Below are positions 24,010 to 36,336 of a stretch of DNA of 64,000 bases, piece by piece. Source of the DNA: Phallusia mammillata (Eukaryota > Chordata > Ascidiacea > Phlebobranchia > Ascidiidae); assembly GCA_003260075.1 (NCBI GenBank), contig QLIY01000121.1:2525-66524 (forward strand). Reading direction: 5' to 3'. The translations under genes and the position numbers were made by a program. Position 1 is the stretch's first letter, and each line of letters opens with the position of its first letter. The notes beneath the pieces are model-generated. The model worked only from the letters and a program-made list of their open reading frames with translations, had not been told where the DNA came from and did no database searches.

Positions 24010-24785
24010 AATATCAAGGTCAAAACATGAGATTAAATTGAAAGTATTTTTCGGGGGGGGGGCATTCTTTTTTACTGTTTTTTGTAATTATAAGACAATA
24101 ATGATGCAAAAAAATACGAACAAACTTTTAAAGTTGGGTAAATGCTTTCTGAAAGTTTCTTTAAGAATCTTAAAATAACCCAAACATCTGTTTACCGTAA
24201 ATTTGCACAAACACACGTGTGGGAACCCATTCGTATTTGCTTGCAAAAACAATCATATGTGCAGATCAAATGATGTGTATAGTAAATTGTCAAATAGGAT
24301 ATAAAATATAAAATGGAATTATATTAGAAAGTCACCTTTCTAGTTTAATGTTGGGTTGATGCTTTCTAATTATTTGACCTTAAGAATCTAAAAAGAACTG
24401 CAACATTTGTTTACCGTAAATCTGCACAAGCACCCATGTGGGGACCCATTTGTTTTTGTTTGCAAAAACAATTATATGTGTTGATCAAATAATGTGTTTG
24501 TATATTGGTGAATAGGATATAGAATATACAAAATGTAAGCATATTAGAAAGCCACCTTTCTAGTTTAAAGATGGGTTGATGCTTTCTAATTATTTGACCT
24601 TAAGAATTCAAAAAGAACTGCAACATCTGTTTACCGAAAATCTGCACAAGCACGCATGTGGGGACCCATTCGTTTTTGTTTGCAAAATCAATTATATGTG
24701 TTGATCAAATAATGTGTTTGGAAATGGGTACATATGATATAGAATATATAAAATGTAAGTATATTAGAAAGCCACCTTTCTAGTT
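24010..24785 (+). repeat. tandem and partial copies of the 330-bp repeat, upstream of the mtSSB gene
   Basis: One longer copy (24010-24340) is followed by two partial copies (about 24345-24560 and 24560-24785), each with the CATGTGGGGACCCATT...TTTTTG motif and each ending TTAGAAAGCCACCTTTCTAG or a close variant. The last copy abuts the polypyrimidine tract and AG that precede the mtSSB coding exon. A G10 run is at 24053-24062. Confidence 0.8.
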
Positions 24786-24833
24786 TTTTTGTATGTTTGT
24801 TTTTTCAGTCTTAAGTTTGACAAAAAACTAAAA

Positions 24834-25334
24834 ATGTCACGGTTTATGTGTCAAAAGATGTTTCGTCTTGCATCTGCCTTAAAGTCCCCTACCATGATAA
24901 ATCGGCCTGGTCCTTCATTGGTGACAAGAAGTATAAGTGGATCTCCTTCACGCAACATGGAGTTTTTGAATGATGAACCAAACCCAAGCAACATGGATGA
25001 TCAAATTTGTTTCAACCAAGTGATAGTGTTGGGTGCAGTTTGTAGTGAACCTTATGCCTTGCAGCGGATGGGGGAGGTTTTTGGATATTCAATAAACCTT
25101 CGCACCACGAACAATTTTCAATCAAAAGGAGCAAGAGTATCAGCAAAAACATATCATGATGTGGTGTGCTTCAGGAGGGACCTTATTCCTTTATGTCAAA
25201 GTCTGAGAGTTGGTGACAGGGTTTTTGTTCAAGGACATTTGGTAAACAGGTTTCAAAACAATATGGATGATAGATCTGAAGGTGAAAGAAAGAAAATGGA
25301 GATTAAGGCAAATGTTATGGAAAAATTGGCATAA
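24834..25334 (+). CDS. SSBP1: mitochondrial single-stranded DNA-binding protein
   Basis: Binds single-stranded mtDNA behind the replicative helicase in the mitochondrial matrix. One uninterrupted coding exon of 166 residues. I chose the ATG at 24834 (AAAAATGTC). An in-frame upstream codon would lie before a likely splice acceptor (TTTTTTCAG near 24808), so the exon probably starts with a little 5' UTR. The first 45 residues are basic and Ser-rich, fitting a presequence. The OB-fold follows: NQVIVLGAVCSEPYALQRMG, then NLRTTNNF, TYHDVVCFRRDL and GDRVFVQGHLVNRF, matching the strand order of animal mtSSB. Human SSBP1 is 148 residues. A 5' UTR intron is inferred, and the repeat array lies directly upstream. 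Confidence 0.9.
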   Translation: MSRFMCQKMFRLASALKSPTMINRPGPSLVTRSISGSPSRNMEFLNDEPNPSNMDDQICFNQVIVLGAVCSEPYALQRMGEVFGYSINLRTTNNFQSKGARVSAKTYHDVVCFRRDLIPLCQSLRVGDRVFVQGHLVNRFQNNMDDRSEGERKKMEIKANVMEKLA

Positions 25335-25689
25335 TTACAGAACTTTGAACTAAAACACAACGACCAGAAATACTATGGTTCCTGGGGTTTTTCAAATGTT
25401 CATCATTGATGTTTTACATAGTGATCTCAAAAACTGCTCTGTAACACGATACAATCTGTTTTTGAATATTTTTGTGTGCTTCTGAAGCATAGCTGTGTGT
25501 TTCTTTATAACATCGCAGTCTGTTTTTGAGATATTTCACATAAAAAGGGCGGACTCACTTTGACTGAGCGCTGTTTTATGAACTGGAGGGACTAGCTTTA
25601 AGACGCAAAATATCACAAAATACCGTTGACGTTATGCTTTGTTTCGTCAGCAAAACTTGCATCGTAAAAAATGAAATTCCTTCCTCACG

Positions 25690-27645
25690 CAGCGTTGGTT
25701 AACGAGTCCTTTCAGTCGAGTCTCTAGTCAAGTCAGTTGGGGCTCGAGTGTCAAGTCAGAAGAGGGTTCGAGTCTCAAGTTAAGTCATTCCAGACTCGAG
25801 GCAAGTCATAAAAAGTTCTTGAAATGAAGGTTTCAATTGTTTGGATAGTTTTCTTTTAGAATAGTTCATCGCGACGTGTTTGCCATAAAACTAACTTCAT
25901 CGCAGCGAACATAACCTAAAAACTACGTCCCTTTTTTGAAAAGAGTCAACTAAAAACGCGTCAATTGCAGGCATGGGGTCGAATACACGCGTTCTGTATT
26001 CGAATACCCGCATGACTGTATTCGAATTCATGAATACGTTGGTAATTTGGGGGGGGGGAAAACGAGTCAAGTATTTGTATTCATGCATTGTTGACCAAAC
26101 TACAACGACAAGCAATTCGAATAAAACAAGGCATGTATTCGTATTCATGAATTCTATACGCACTTTTTAAAGTTCGGCAATTCGAATAATGCGAGTCAAG
26201 TATTCTTATTCACGAATTGTTTCGTAATGTTAAGGTGGCAGCTATTCGAATCAAACGTGTCAAGTACTAGTAGTATTCATGAATAGTTGACCAAAAAACA
26301 ACAACGTGTAATTCGAATACACCCCAAGCGTGTATTCGTATTCATGAATACTTCGTACTTTTTGAGATGAAGCAATTCGAAATAATAGTTCTAGTTATTT
26401 ATATTCACGAATTATTCAGTTGTTGTAAAAAGCAGACAATTCGAATGCACCGATTCGGATGTTTGCAGTTGCGGAATATCAAATAAATAAATACGCCCCG
26501 AAACTTAAAAGGTAATCGATCAAAAAGTAACATGGGTTTATGAATTGCAAATTTATTGGTAAAAATGTAAACCAACGAGCTTTTTTTGCCACTTTAGCTT
26601 GACTGATTTAAGTCTCCGTTATATAAATTTCCCAAAATTTACGGAAGTTGTTTGCTTCATAAACACGTTGCACCTGTCATGTGCTGAGAACAACCCAATG
26701 TTGCAAGCTTTGTAACACAATTCCATTTGTGAACCGTCACAATTAAACTTCTATGTTTTATTGTTTCGTAACATAAACAAAAACTTGTCAAATCAGGTCA
26801 CATTCACTGCCAATTTGAATTGTATTCGAATCTATTTGGCAAAAATATGTAGCAAAATATTCTCGACTACTCCTAGTCTGGAGGTAATCGACAAAATTCG
26901 AATTGTATTCGTAAAAATGTAGTCAAGTATTCGATTTTACATATCTTACGTTGCCAAGGGCTGACAACAATTCGAATTGTATTCGTAAAAAGTATCGGGA
27001 ATTCGAACTTGGAAATTCTTATTACGGCAAAAAACTACAACAATTCGAATTGTATTCGAATAAATTTAATCCAGCTTTTGTATTCATGAATTGTTGGTTC
27101 AAAAGTGAACATCAACTATTCGAATTGTATTCATGCACTATCAAACGAATACCAAAATCATTCGAATACAGCACAAAGGTGGCAAAACCTGTATTCGAAT
27201 GCATTCGAATACGAATGACGAATTGCCCCATGTCTGGTCAATTGACACTCATTAAACAGCGAAGGACAGCGACTCAACCATTTGCAGTTGGAAAACACAA
27301 AACTTCTATTTTTACTGCATGCGCTAGGTAGAGCATTTGCACAGTAAAGTAAGCACTTTAAAGCTTGGTAAGTACTGCATTAACTTAAAACAAGCGGCAA
27401 CTATAACGCATAATGTAACCGGAAGAAAGTTATTGCATGCAGCAGTGACCTCGTTGTACCTAAAATTAAGCAAACATAACTGCGCATTGTACAGTAATAT
27501 GCTTCTGTTGTTCGATTGAAGTTATCTGTTAAAAAAAAACTTTTTGTTGGTGGTGGTATAACGAGTCCGAATCGAGTCAAGTCTCATAGTGTGAGTCAAG
27601 TAAAGTCTTTAAAAAATGTTTCCCCATCACTGCCATTGGGAGTGC
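25690..27645. mobile_element. degraded GAGTCAAGTC-rich element split by a younger insertion
   Basis: 25700-25810 and 27560-27640 share CGAGTC/CAAGTC motifs. The right edge ends CCCCATCACTG, an hAT-like terminus. The left terminus is not recognisable. The element at 25968-27236 lies between them, suggesting a nested insertion. Confidence 0.45.
25968..27236. mobile_element. hAT-type element, 1.27 kb, packed with TTCGAA palindromes
   Basis: Ends CAGGCATGGGG / CCCCATGTCTG with a perfect 8-bp duplication GTCAATTG (25960-25967 and 27237-27244). The interior carries many copies of ATTCGAAT or TATTCGAAT. On the left side they recur every 60-75 bp, alternating with TATTCATGAATT-like palindromes. There is a G10 run at 26049-26058. 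No transposase frame; the open frames are by-products of the repeats. Confidence 0.9.
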
Positions 27646-29720
27646 TATGAAATTCCGAGCACAGATTTACTTGTAAATTTCGAACGTCTGCAATAGCCAT
27701 AAATTAAACGCATTTTCCAGGCTCCTTCACTCATTTTATGGTACAAAATGATTGCACACAATGTTTTCTAGGTCACGTGCCTTGACCGTGTTTTTGCGAA
27801 AAAGCTGGTTAATCTTTTTCGCCAAAATCGCATATGATTTTAACTTCGATACAAAACTAATCTAATTGCAATCTACGATCCTTAAATCGTTAAAAAATCT
27901 CGATAATAGGCATCAACATTACTTTGACAGAAAAGATAAGCTTGCGATAGTTTCACCTGAAAAAATCTCAAAGGTGTTAGTTGTACTAAGATACCAAAAA
28001 GGGAAAAAAGACGTTAATTATAATTGTCCATACAAAGGATTCTCTTGAAGAAAGTTGTAGTCGAAGGACGTATGTAAAGTGTAGTTTTTGTGTGCAAACG
28101 GGGCAAAAATTTGAAAAATCAGCAAATTTACGTGTTACCCACCTACCAGTCTATTTTAGTGCAGTGGCAGCTACGGTAAGTAGCAAAAAGCGATTCGAAA
28201 CCGCATTTATTGTATTTGGAATAGTAGGCCGTATGGTCTAATTTATCAGATTTTCATTAGACTTAAGTTATGTTTATTAAAAAATAACTGCCTGACTTGA
28301 CTAAATGAAGTTTAAAAACGTAGCATGCTAAAAACAACTTAATCGGTTAACCTGCATTTGGGCGAATTCGGTTGAAAGTATTGCTTGTTTTGTAGTCTTT
28401 GGTGAAGTCCGTGCATTCCTAGTTAACGGAAAATGCCAGTTGGCAATTGTAATGAAAAGGGTGTTTTTTCACTTTCCGCAAACGGTATGCAATTTTAGAA
28501 AATAGTTTAGCACAATGTGGGCCCCAAAAAACAAGAAATGCACTAGCGACAGAATTGCGAAGTAGGTTGTCTATGAATCACTTTGTTAAAAAAACGTTTT
28601 GAGTGTAATTGAACGTTTTTTTAAGTAACTGAACGTTTTTTTAATTATACATAAATATTTTAACTATTTTTTTTATAAAACAGTAGTTTTCAACTATGTT
28701 GTCGTTGTATGTTGTAAAATCATAACACCAACAATAGTGCGTGAAGCCATGTGAATAACACATGGGCTTGGGGAGAAAAAGATGCTGTCTTGTGATTGGC
28801 TGGATCGGTTTGCATTGATATGTTCTTTGTTTAGCAAAGCAAAACGGGCAATCGCATGAGGAACTGTTGCTTTGGTGGAACTTGGTCGTGTGAGGTTTGT
28901 GGATCATTGCGAACGAAGGATATGTGTTACTGTTTGCTAGCTAAAAGATGAACCATAGGTTTGTCCTGAATGTTTAGTTTAGCTATACCAGTGACATGTC
29001 TACCACCAGCTTGAGAAAATAGATTTATTGGCAAAAGATAATTTAAAATTGTACAGATGTATTTGAGTTTTAAAAACAATATCTTTGCATGGAATTATCA
29101 CCTGTTTTCACATGTTGTAACATCATGTATCAAACAAATTATTTTAAAACATGGTGATGATATCAGTTAGGTTTAGGTTGTTGTTGGTAATTGACTAACT
29201 GAAGCATTAAAGCATCTTAACTTTCTAGATTGTAAATAATGAGTTTAAAGGTTTTGTGGGCTTATGTGGTTTGTCTTTTCTGTACATGATTTTATTATTA
29301 GGTATTTGTGCTGGATTTGTTTGCACGGTGAGAAAAAAAATCTTTATAAAACTTACAGCAATACAATTGTATGAAGTGTTTTTACACAAATCAATGGTAG
29401 TTTTAGTGTTAAAGTTTAATTTAATTTTGTTACTTTAATAACAAATGATTGGTATTAGTTTGGAAGTATAAACCTTGTTTTCAAAAAGATAAAAGCAATA
29501 GAAGGAAAATTATTTGTTTAAAACAATAATATATTTTGTATTTGAATCATTGGGAAGACCACATGATTGTGAATGTGTTTATTCATATATATTGATAAAG
29601 TTTTAAGGTCAGAGAATCTGACCATTTACTGTTGCCTTCACTTGATTTTAGGGTTTTTTGAGATTATTTAATTGAGTTTATAATTTAGCAGCGTGTTTTC
29701 ATTTACATCTAATAGCTGCC
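27645..29720. other. intergenic sequence upstream of the MXD gene
   Basis: No transposon ends, RNA genes or supported coding exons recognised. Non-coding first exons and the promoter of the MXD gene may lie here. The open frame at 29256-29438 is low-complexity and I do not call it. Confidence 0.4.
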
Positions 29721-29731
29721 ATAGTTTAGAC

Positions 29732-30051
29732 CAGTGGTTCCCAACCAGGGCCCATGGCCCCCCAGGGGGGCCACAGGCGTAGATTCCCAAGAAACACCCA
29801 GTAAAAGTCACTTTAACTTTATTTCCGAAGTTAATGGATTATTTCACATACTATTTGTTTATAGTGAGGTTTATTACGCTCATTTACTCTATTAGACCGG
29901 TTTAAGGCCAAAATTAATACTGCATTCCAACGCGAGATTGCTATCTACATTTTAAGGGGAGCACAGGACCTACATGGCAACTTGAAGGGGGCCACGAGAC
30001 CAAAAAGTTACTTTAAGGGGGCCATGGTCCACGAAAGGTTGGGAACCACTG
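29732..30051. mobile_element. hAT-type miniature element, 320 bp, CAGTGGTTCCCAACC ends
   Basis: Ends CAGTGGTTCCCAACC / GGTTGGGAACCACTG with a perfect 8-bp duplication GTTTAGAC (29724-29731 and 30052-30059). The same family lies inverted at 58797-59142. It ends about 110 bp before the MXD start codon, so it may be part of that gene's promoter or 5' UTR. Confidence 0.92.
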
Positions 30052-30159
30052 GTTTAGACCAATGTTTTAACATAGCAACTAAGCGTATTTTATTTGATCA
30101 GAAACTGTATACTTGTATGTAAAATAAAACCTGTTGTGTGTCCTTGGCCTGTGAACTTC

Positions 30160-33100
30160 ATGAAAAAAATGATGAACAGATCACAAGGAGCAGCTTCACC
30201 AAGTAATGACATTGAACTTCTATTGCAAGCTGCTGAATTTTTAGACAATCAAGACAAACGAGATAGAGGTAGAAAACTTTTGTAAACATTTAACTAAATG
30301 TGTTCTAATTATGTTTACACAAACTTTGTCGTTTCAGAGTCAGAACATGGTTATGCTGCCCCAGCTTATCGATATGGAAATGAACCTTTAAGAACCAAAA
30401 TGAAGGCTATTCGGCGATCACAAAATAGGTATGTTACAATAGGAAGTGCAAATTATAATTCCATTACAGTTAGGTACCAGGTTAAAAAATGGCACAGATA
30501 GTAAAGTCACCAAAAAAGGACGTTTGTTTTGGACAAGTCTAGACTTGACTTGCTCTCAAGCTGTGGGTGAAGCTTGCTTTAGACACATGGGCGGTGATGG
30601 CATTGACGTGTAACGTTGCACGCTGCGACATACCAAGACGTACAAAGCATTGACCTATTTACAATTCAGGCCTAGAGGCGATATAGCACCTTATAAACGA
30701 ACAACTTGTGCAGCCAGCTGCGCCATAATAACAATTACCGACGTTCTCGCAGTTGTCTTTATTGTACCCCTGGCCGTAACATCAAAGCAAGTGAAAATGC
30801 GAAACGGTATTTTTACAATGCTTGGGCGCTGTATGGCGTTGGGTTTTTGCTTTGTTGAACTGGCAACCATTGCTCTCATTTTAAAACTGCTCCAGCTAAC
30901 AGTTAAAAGGGTTCTCCATTTCCACCAATTATAGGGAAATCATGTAATTAAGTGTTTCGGGTTTAACTTGATGGTTAAACTTGATGTTTGGTAAGTTGAT
31001 GAGACGTGTTCAAGCGTTTTCCCACTCCTGTCGGCCATCGTAATTTTGTAACGCAGTCATACCACACAAGTCCTTTATTGGCTACATGTGTGTTGTCACG
31101 TCCTGTTTCTTGACGTAAGTTGTGACGTTGGGTTGCCCACTGTTGGAAGTGTGTAGCTGTTTTCTGTCATAATTAAGTTAAATTATAATACCAGTTAGTT
31201 TGTCGATATTTCTTGAAAACGGGGCAATTCTCATTTGTAGTTTCATTGCCCGTATTTTTAGAACATTCTCTTGTTTACATTTGCCCAAGCGTGGTGCAAC
31301 AGAAGCAATACCAAGCCTGTTGACTTGGTAAATTGAACTGCTTGTCACGGCACCCGACTGTTAACTGTGTCGCACGCACATTGCTTTGTTTGACTTTGTG
31401 ACTTGGGCCTGATGGTGCAACATGTAAATTTACGTGAACCGAAACGTGAATAAAAAGGCGTGGGCGACAAATACTGGTTTCAGTTCTTGTGTAACCTGTG
31501 GCGTAATCCTCGTTGACGTAAAGCGGAAGGAAGGCCGCTACGTTAAATGTCTCAATGTTATTGCAATGTTACCCCATAATAAATATATAAGGCTCAGGTT
31601 ATAAGCCACTGGTGTATAAAAACGACAGTAAAATCCAACAACTGTATTGTACATGAGAAATGAATTAAGTGGTGTGTGAAAAAAGTGCACATTGTAGTAT
31701 GCTTATTGGTAAACATAGCTCTAACACAGATATATGTGCCTATTTTTCTGAACATGTAGCTAACTGTTCTTTCTTTTTATTGTTCAGAACTTCACACAAC
31801 GAACTGGAAAAGAATAGGTGAGTTGTATTTGACTTTGTGTGTCGTTATGGTATATGGCGTTCACCAATCAGTCTCGTGGCCAGCGCTTTTCAAGCCACCA
31901 TACAAATCGCATTGCCCGTTGTCACATGGTTTCCACGTGAATAGGTGACGCGTTCGACGTCATAATAAAGAGAAAAGCGCCTGCTCTCTTTTAACTGCGA
32001 TATCGGCGTCGTTCGTGATGATTATCCCAGTCCTGACTAGCAATTGATTTTTGTCGTTAGCCGGACGTACCCTGTAGGTCGGTCACGTGGCTAATAACAC
32101 GGCCCTTTAAATTCTTTGTGCCCGTATTCCCTTTTAGTACGATGCCTATTTGACAACGGTTACTGAAATTTTGTTCAAGGTAAAGTTGCACAATGCCACA
32201 GTTTTTAAGGCAAACTATTTTTTCTATTAAACGTTTCATTTTTCTTATACGTTGCTTGAAGTTAAGACATGTGGCGAATTGACATGGTCAGTGTGGTTTG
32301 TTGTTGTTTTTATTAAAAAACAACAGTTAATTTCATGTGCTGTTTTATAAATCTCTTAAATTGCATGCAAATCTCACTTTAAACTTAAAGTGTGGGATGT
32401 TGAAAAAAACAACCATTCAAATTGGTGCGAAACGAAGTTGTTTACCTTCTTGCAAGGTTATAAAAGCCCCTCGAGTTCATGCGCTGCAAATACTTCGTTG
32501 CGTCGCGAAGCGTTCTTCAAGCTGCAGCCGGCGCCCGATTTAACGGCTGTTTTCGAAATGCTATACAGCGCGCTAGCCCTTTTGCGTTTGGCCTAGATGG
32601 CCATTGTAGCGTGCAGCTATTGAACGCTCGTTAATGTTGGCGCGCAGCTACAGTTGAACGTAAATAGTGATGGACATTGCCGAGTAGGTGACTGGAACGC
32701 TTTTAAGTGTCGTTGTCGCCTGTTTCGAGTGTTTTTTCTTTTGTTTTCTTTAACACACGAGGCAAAGAAAATTAGCAAATACCATCAGTTTCTTTCCCTC
32801 TTAAAACAACATCAAATTCTCTTGTTTCAAATTTGTTGGTGTTGCCCATTTTAATGCAGTTGCGAGTACCAAATCAGTGCTGCATTTAGAGTGTCAACAA
32901 CTGCTGTTTTTTAACGCACATGGCTACCAGTTCGGACATTTCCTTGAAGGACACTAAAAAACTGCGGGCGTGGTTCAGCGACTCGAGCTGGGCAAGTTTC
33001 AACCAATCACAGTTCAGCAAAGCTCATTTTCTCCTGTTGTTTACAGCGAACAGCTGATCGCTCATATCATTGCTTCTTTCTTTCCTTCTCATAGGAGCAA

Positions 33101-34101
33101 CTACGCGTAGTTTTTGGCGCTCTTAGAATTCTCCCACTAATGCGAATGCGCATGTGCGTCGAGCGTGCTGTAAATTTCTCTTGCCGATACGCCGTTTTTG
33201 AACACAGTTTACGTCGTACCACTTCAGTTTTGTTTAAATTTTGTATCTGCCTTTAACTTATTATAGTATCTAAGTTTTTAGATTTAAACAAATATTTTTA
33301 AACATTCTTTTTTGGTTTAGACGTGCGCACCTACGTGGATGCTTAGAAAATTTAAAATCAATCGTTCCACTCAGCGGTGATGCTACGAGGCACACAACCC
33401 TGGGTCTTCTTAATCAAGCTAGTCAACTTATTAAGGTATGTGGCAAACTTTTCAAACTATTTTAATAATAAATGCCGTACTCAAACTGGTTTAACTTTTT
33501 GACCAAACAAATGTTGGTTTTGAAGACTTTGGAAGAGAAAAACCAACAGAGTGAACATGAAAAATCCCAGCTTTCCAAGTACAATGAACAGTTGAAAAGA
33601 ACTTTGCAGCGCTTGGAGGTTTCCCGTCGACGAAGGAATTCCACTGGTTCAGCATGGTCTTCCAGTCACTCAGAATCATCAAATGACTCTGACAAAGGTA
33701 GTTTAAACTGGAAAATTTGTGTGAAACAACATAAATTTCGATTCACACAAACATCAAACTGAATGTTTTCTTTTGACAAAAAATCTTTTTACTACTTATA
33801 ATGGAAGGTTTTGTTTACATCTTGAGGAAATCAATTCGTAAAAATGTATATTTCCTCTTCTACTAAAAGAGCAAGTTGGGTGCTAAGATAACATTTTGTT
33901 TATTTGCACTTCCATAATTTTGGTTTATTACTTTCAGATGAAGAAATTATTGATGTTACTGACTGCAGTGATGATGCAGAAAGACTTCAGGCGCCTGTTC
34001 CACTTCGCTCAACAAACCTCATCACAATCAATGTGTCAAAACCTCTATCTCTCCCAGCTCGTGCTCTTGCTCAAATCAAACGAGCCAAAAAAGTTGACTA
34101 A
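30160..34101 (+). CDS. MXD: MXD/MAD-family bHLH-leucine-zipper repressor (MAX partner)
   Basis: Nuclear repressor that pairs with MAX on E-boxes and recruits SIN3. Six exons with matching phases: 30160-30268, 30338-30428, 31788-31817, 33321-33435, 33526-33697, 33938-34101, giving 226 residues (human MXD1 221, MXI1 228). The N-terminal SIN3-interaction helix is at about residues 18-28 ([11 protein letters not shown]). The basic region [13 protein letters not shown] has the E-box contact residues His70, Glu74 and Arg78. The helix-loop-helix runs to about residue 115, then a zipper with [17 protein letters not shown]. The Ser-rich [12 protein letters not shown] and acidic DEEIIDVTD segments match the MXD tail. 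Exon 3 is only 30 bp. An ATG a few codons downstream (MMNRS) could be the real start. MXD1, MXI1 and MXD4 are not distinguishable here. Confidence 0.95.
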
Positions 34102-36330
34102 CTTACCTTCACACTCCAAAAACTGATTGTGCATTTAGTGTAGGTACTGCAAGGTGAGCAACCATATAATGGCAGCATCTTGTTTCCAAACTGACAATGT
34201 TTGACTCCCAGTAAATTTCCACTGGGCGTTTTGACTACCTCTGACTTGAATTACTTCAGCTTTTTCAACCAATCTGGATTTTTTGATCTGGCATCAAATT
34301 CAGGTTGAAGGTGCTGTGAAACTCAAAATTGGCACAAAATTGTCAATATAGCTGTGGCCAACCACTGTGATTCCAACATAGAAATGGAATACCAAATTTA
34401 TTTTTATTACTTTAACAATTCAAATTGTCTTTCAAACTTTGAGGTCACAGGAGCAAGCTGTTTCGAAAAAATTTTGATGTCACACAGATTATGCAAATCC
34501 ATGTGGAATGCCTAAAGCTTGTTGTCTGTTAAATTTCTTACCACCCCAAATTTTCTATGCACCAAACCAAAACAAGCGCCACACTATTTGATAAATATGT
34601 ACGAGGTGTTATGTCAACTACAAGGATCCTGTTACAATGTCTAGCCATTGTTAATGAGATGGTTGCTGGGCAGCAGTCTGTGTTATGCTGCCTTGAGTTT
34701 TCGCCGCTTTGCTCTTGGTAGTTGCATCTCTTGTATATTTGTTGTGTATTTTTTGTTCTGTATACTCCCAACCAATATGAAATGTAAAAGATTAAGTTTG
34801 CGATTGACCTCTTGCCTTTACTGCATCTTCTTTCCTACGTAACTCCGACTTTGACTCATTCCTACTACTGAAATATTTGTGGAAGATGTTGACTTTAACA
34901 AAGTGATGTTACATAACTAAAGAGATATATATTTGTACTCAGGTATCAAAATGTGATTCGCTTTGGCAAATTGTGATTTATGTTTATGTAATAATTTATT
35001 AAAGAGATATAAAAAATTTATTTACGAATTAATTTATCTAATGGTAAGTTAACTATCTTTCCAATGAAAATTCAATGTTTTGTTTTAATTTATGTTGAAG
35101 CTAATTTGGAGTAGTGTTTGCCATCGATTGGTCGGCAATTGCATATTTGTACAGATAACATATTTTATTGTATTTGTATGATATAAAGCTTCTATTTTGC
35201 TCTAACATACCCCATTGTAACAGCTGGCGCTTGCAATTAGTTTACTCACAAAACAATTTGTGCTGGCAAACCCAGTAGGAAGCAATGTGTAGATACTTGT
35301 ACATATCGTCTTACCATATTCTTCTGTATCTCAATTGTTATATTGCTGTGTGGAGAGAATAAAGTTTATTTCAGTATTAAACCATTTTGCTTTTTTCAAC
35401 TGTGCAGATTTGTAAAAAAGCCAATATTTATTTACCAGGAAAATTAAGTGAGACCAGTAGCCAAAACTCTTGACAAATATGTTTTCAGACCAATATCTGT
35501 AATACAATAGTTGAGGCTGATATATTGACACTAATTTATCAACATAGGACTTCATGTTAGAATGTGTCCTGGAACCTTTGCAATAAATTATTAGACAAAG
35601 TTAAAAAGACAATGTCACATAATGCAGATTAGAACTTCCTTTAGCCCCACAGACAGCTTAGAGTTAGACCCAAATGAACCATTCAAATGCAATAAACCAT
35701 TGTTTTTTGTATCTAATTGGTCACAGGGATGAGATCTTAAGCATAAAAACTTTTCAACTTTGCATATTTCCCAAAGTGTTCCCAATTTTTTTTTCACTTG
35801 TTTCTGACAAATTCTGTTTCAGGCATGATTATTTACCTGTAATAACTAAGTTTGTTTGTTTTTCAATTTGTGCCACAATAAAGACACTACACCACAATGT
35901 GTAGTTCTTGAGGTACGTGACTCATGTCTAGTTTGTTTTAATTGGTTAAGTCAAGCACAGCAGAAAAATTGCACAAAAACAATCACCAAGCGCCACTTCA
36001 AATCACTTACAAAGTAAATCAGTAACCAACATACAAACCTATTACAACAACAAATAAACAAAATAGAGTATTTGCCTACTTTTTCCAACAATCGAAACCG
36101 ATCTAAAAATGATCCGTTTTACTATATAGCCATAAGCTATCAAACAACAGATATATAACTTGTGTTAAAGTAAAACAGAAAGTATCAGCTTTGTACCCAG
36201 TCATTTACTACTTTAGAGCAAAATACACTAATTTAAAAAAGTCGTTCAAAATTTTGGCAATAAAATTTACAGTAAAATCCTTAAACCAGAAAACAGCACA
36301 ACATTTTTTTAAACATAAGACACTGTGGTG
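34102..36330. other. MXD 3' UTR and convergent intergenic sequence
   Basis: The MXD and BNIP1 genes converge here. AATAAA at 35358-35363 (plus strand) is a candidate end for a long MXD 3' UTR. No coding exons or transposon termini recognised. Confidence 0.45.
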
Positions 36331-36336
36331 AAATTA

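Noticed and set aside
26951-27331. 126-residue frame in the TTCGAA array
   Set aside because: It follows from the repeated ATTCGAAT units having no stop in one frame; the composition mirrors the repeat.
27866-28048. Lys-rich 60-residue frame
   Set aside because: Begins at a non-ATG codon, has no family motif, and lies in AT-rich intergenic DNA.
29256-29438. Hydrophobic 60-residue frame upstream of the MXD gene
   Set aside because: Low-complexity Leu/Ile/Phe composition expected from T-rich DNA; no partner exon or conserved motif.
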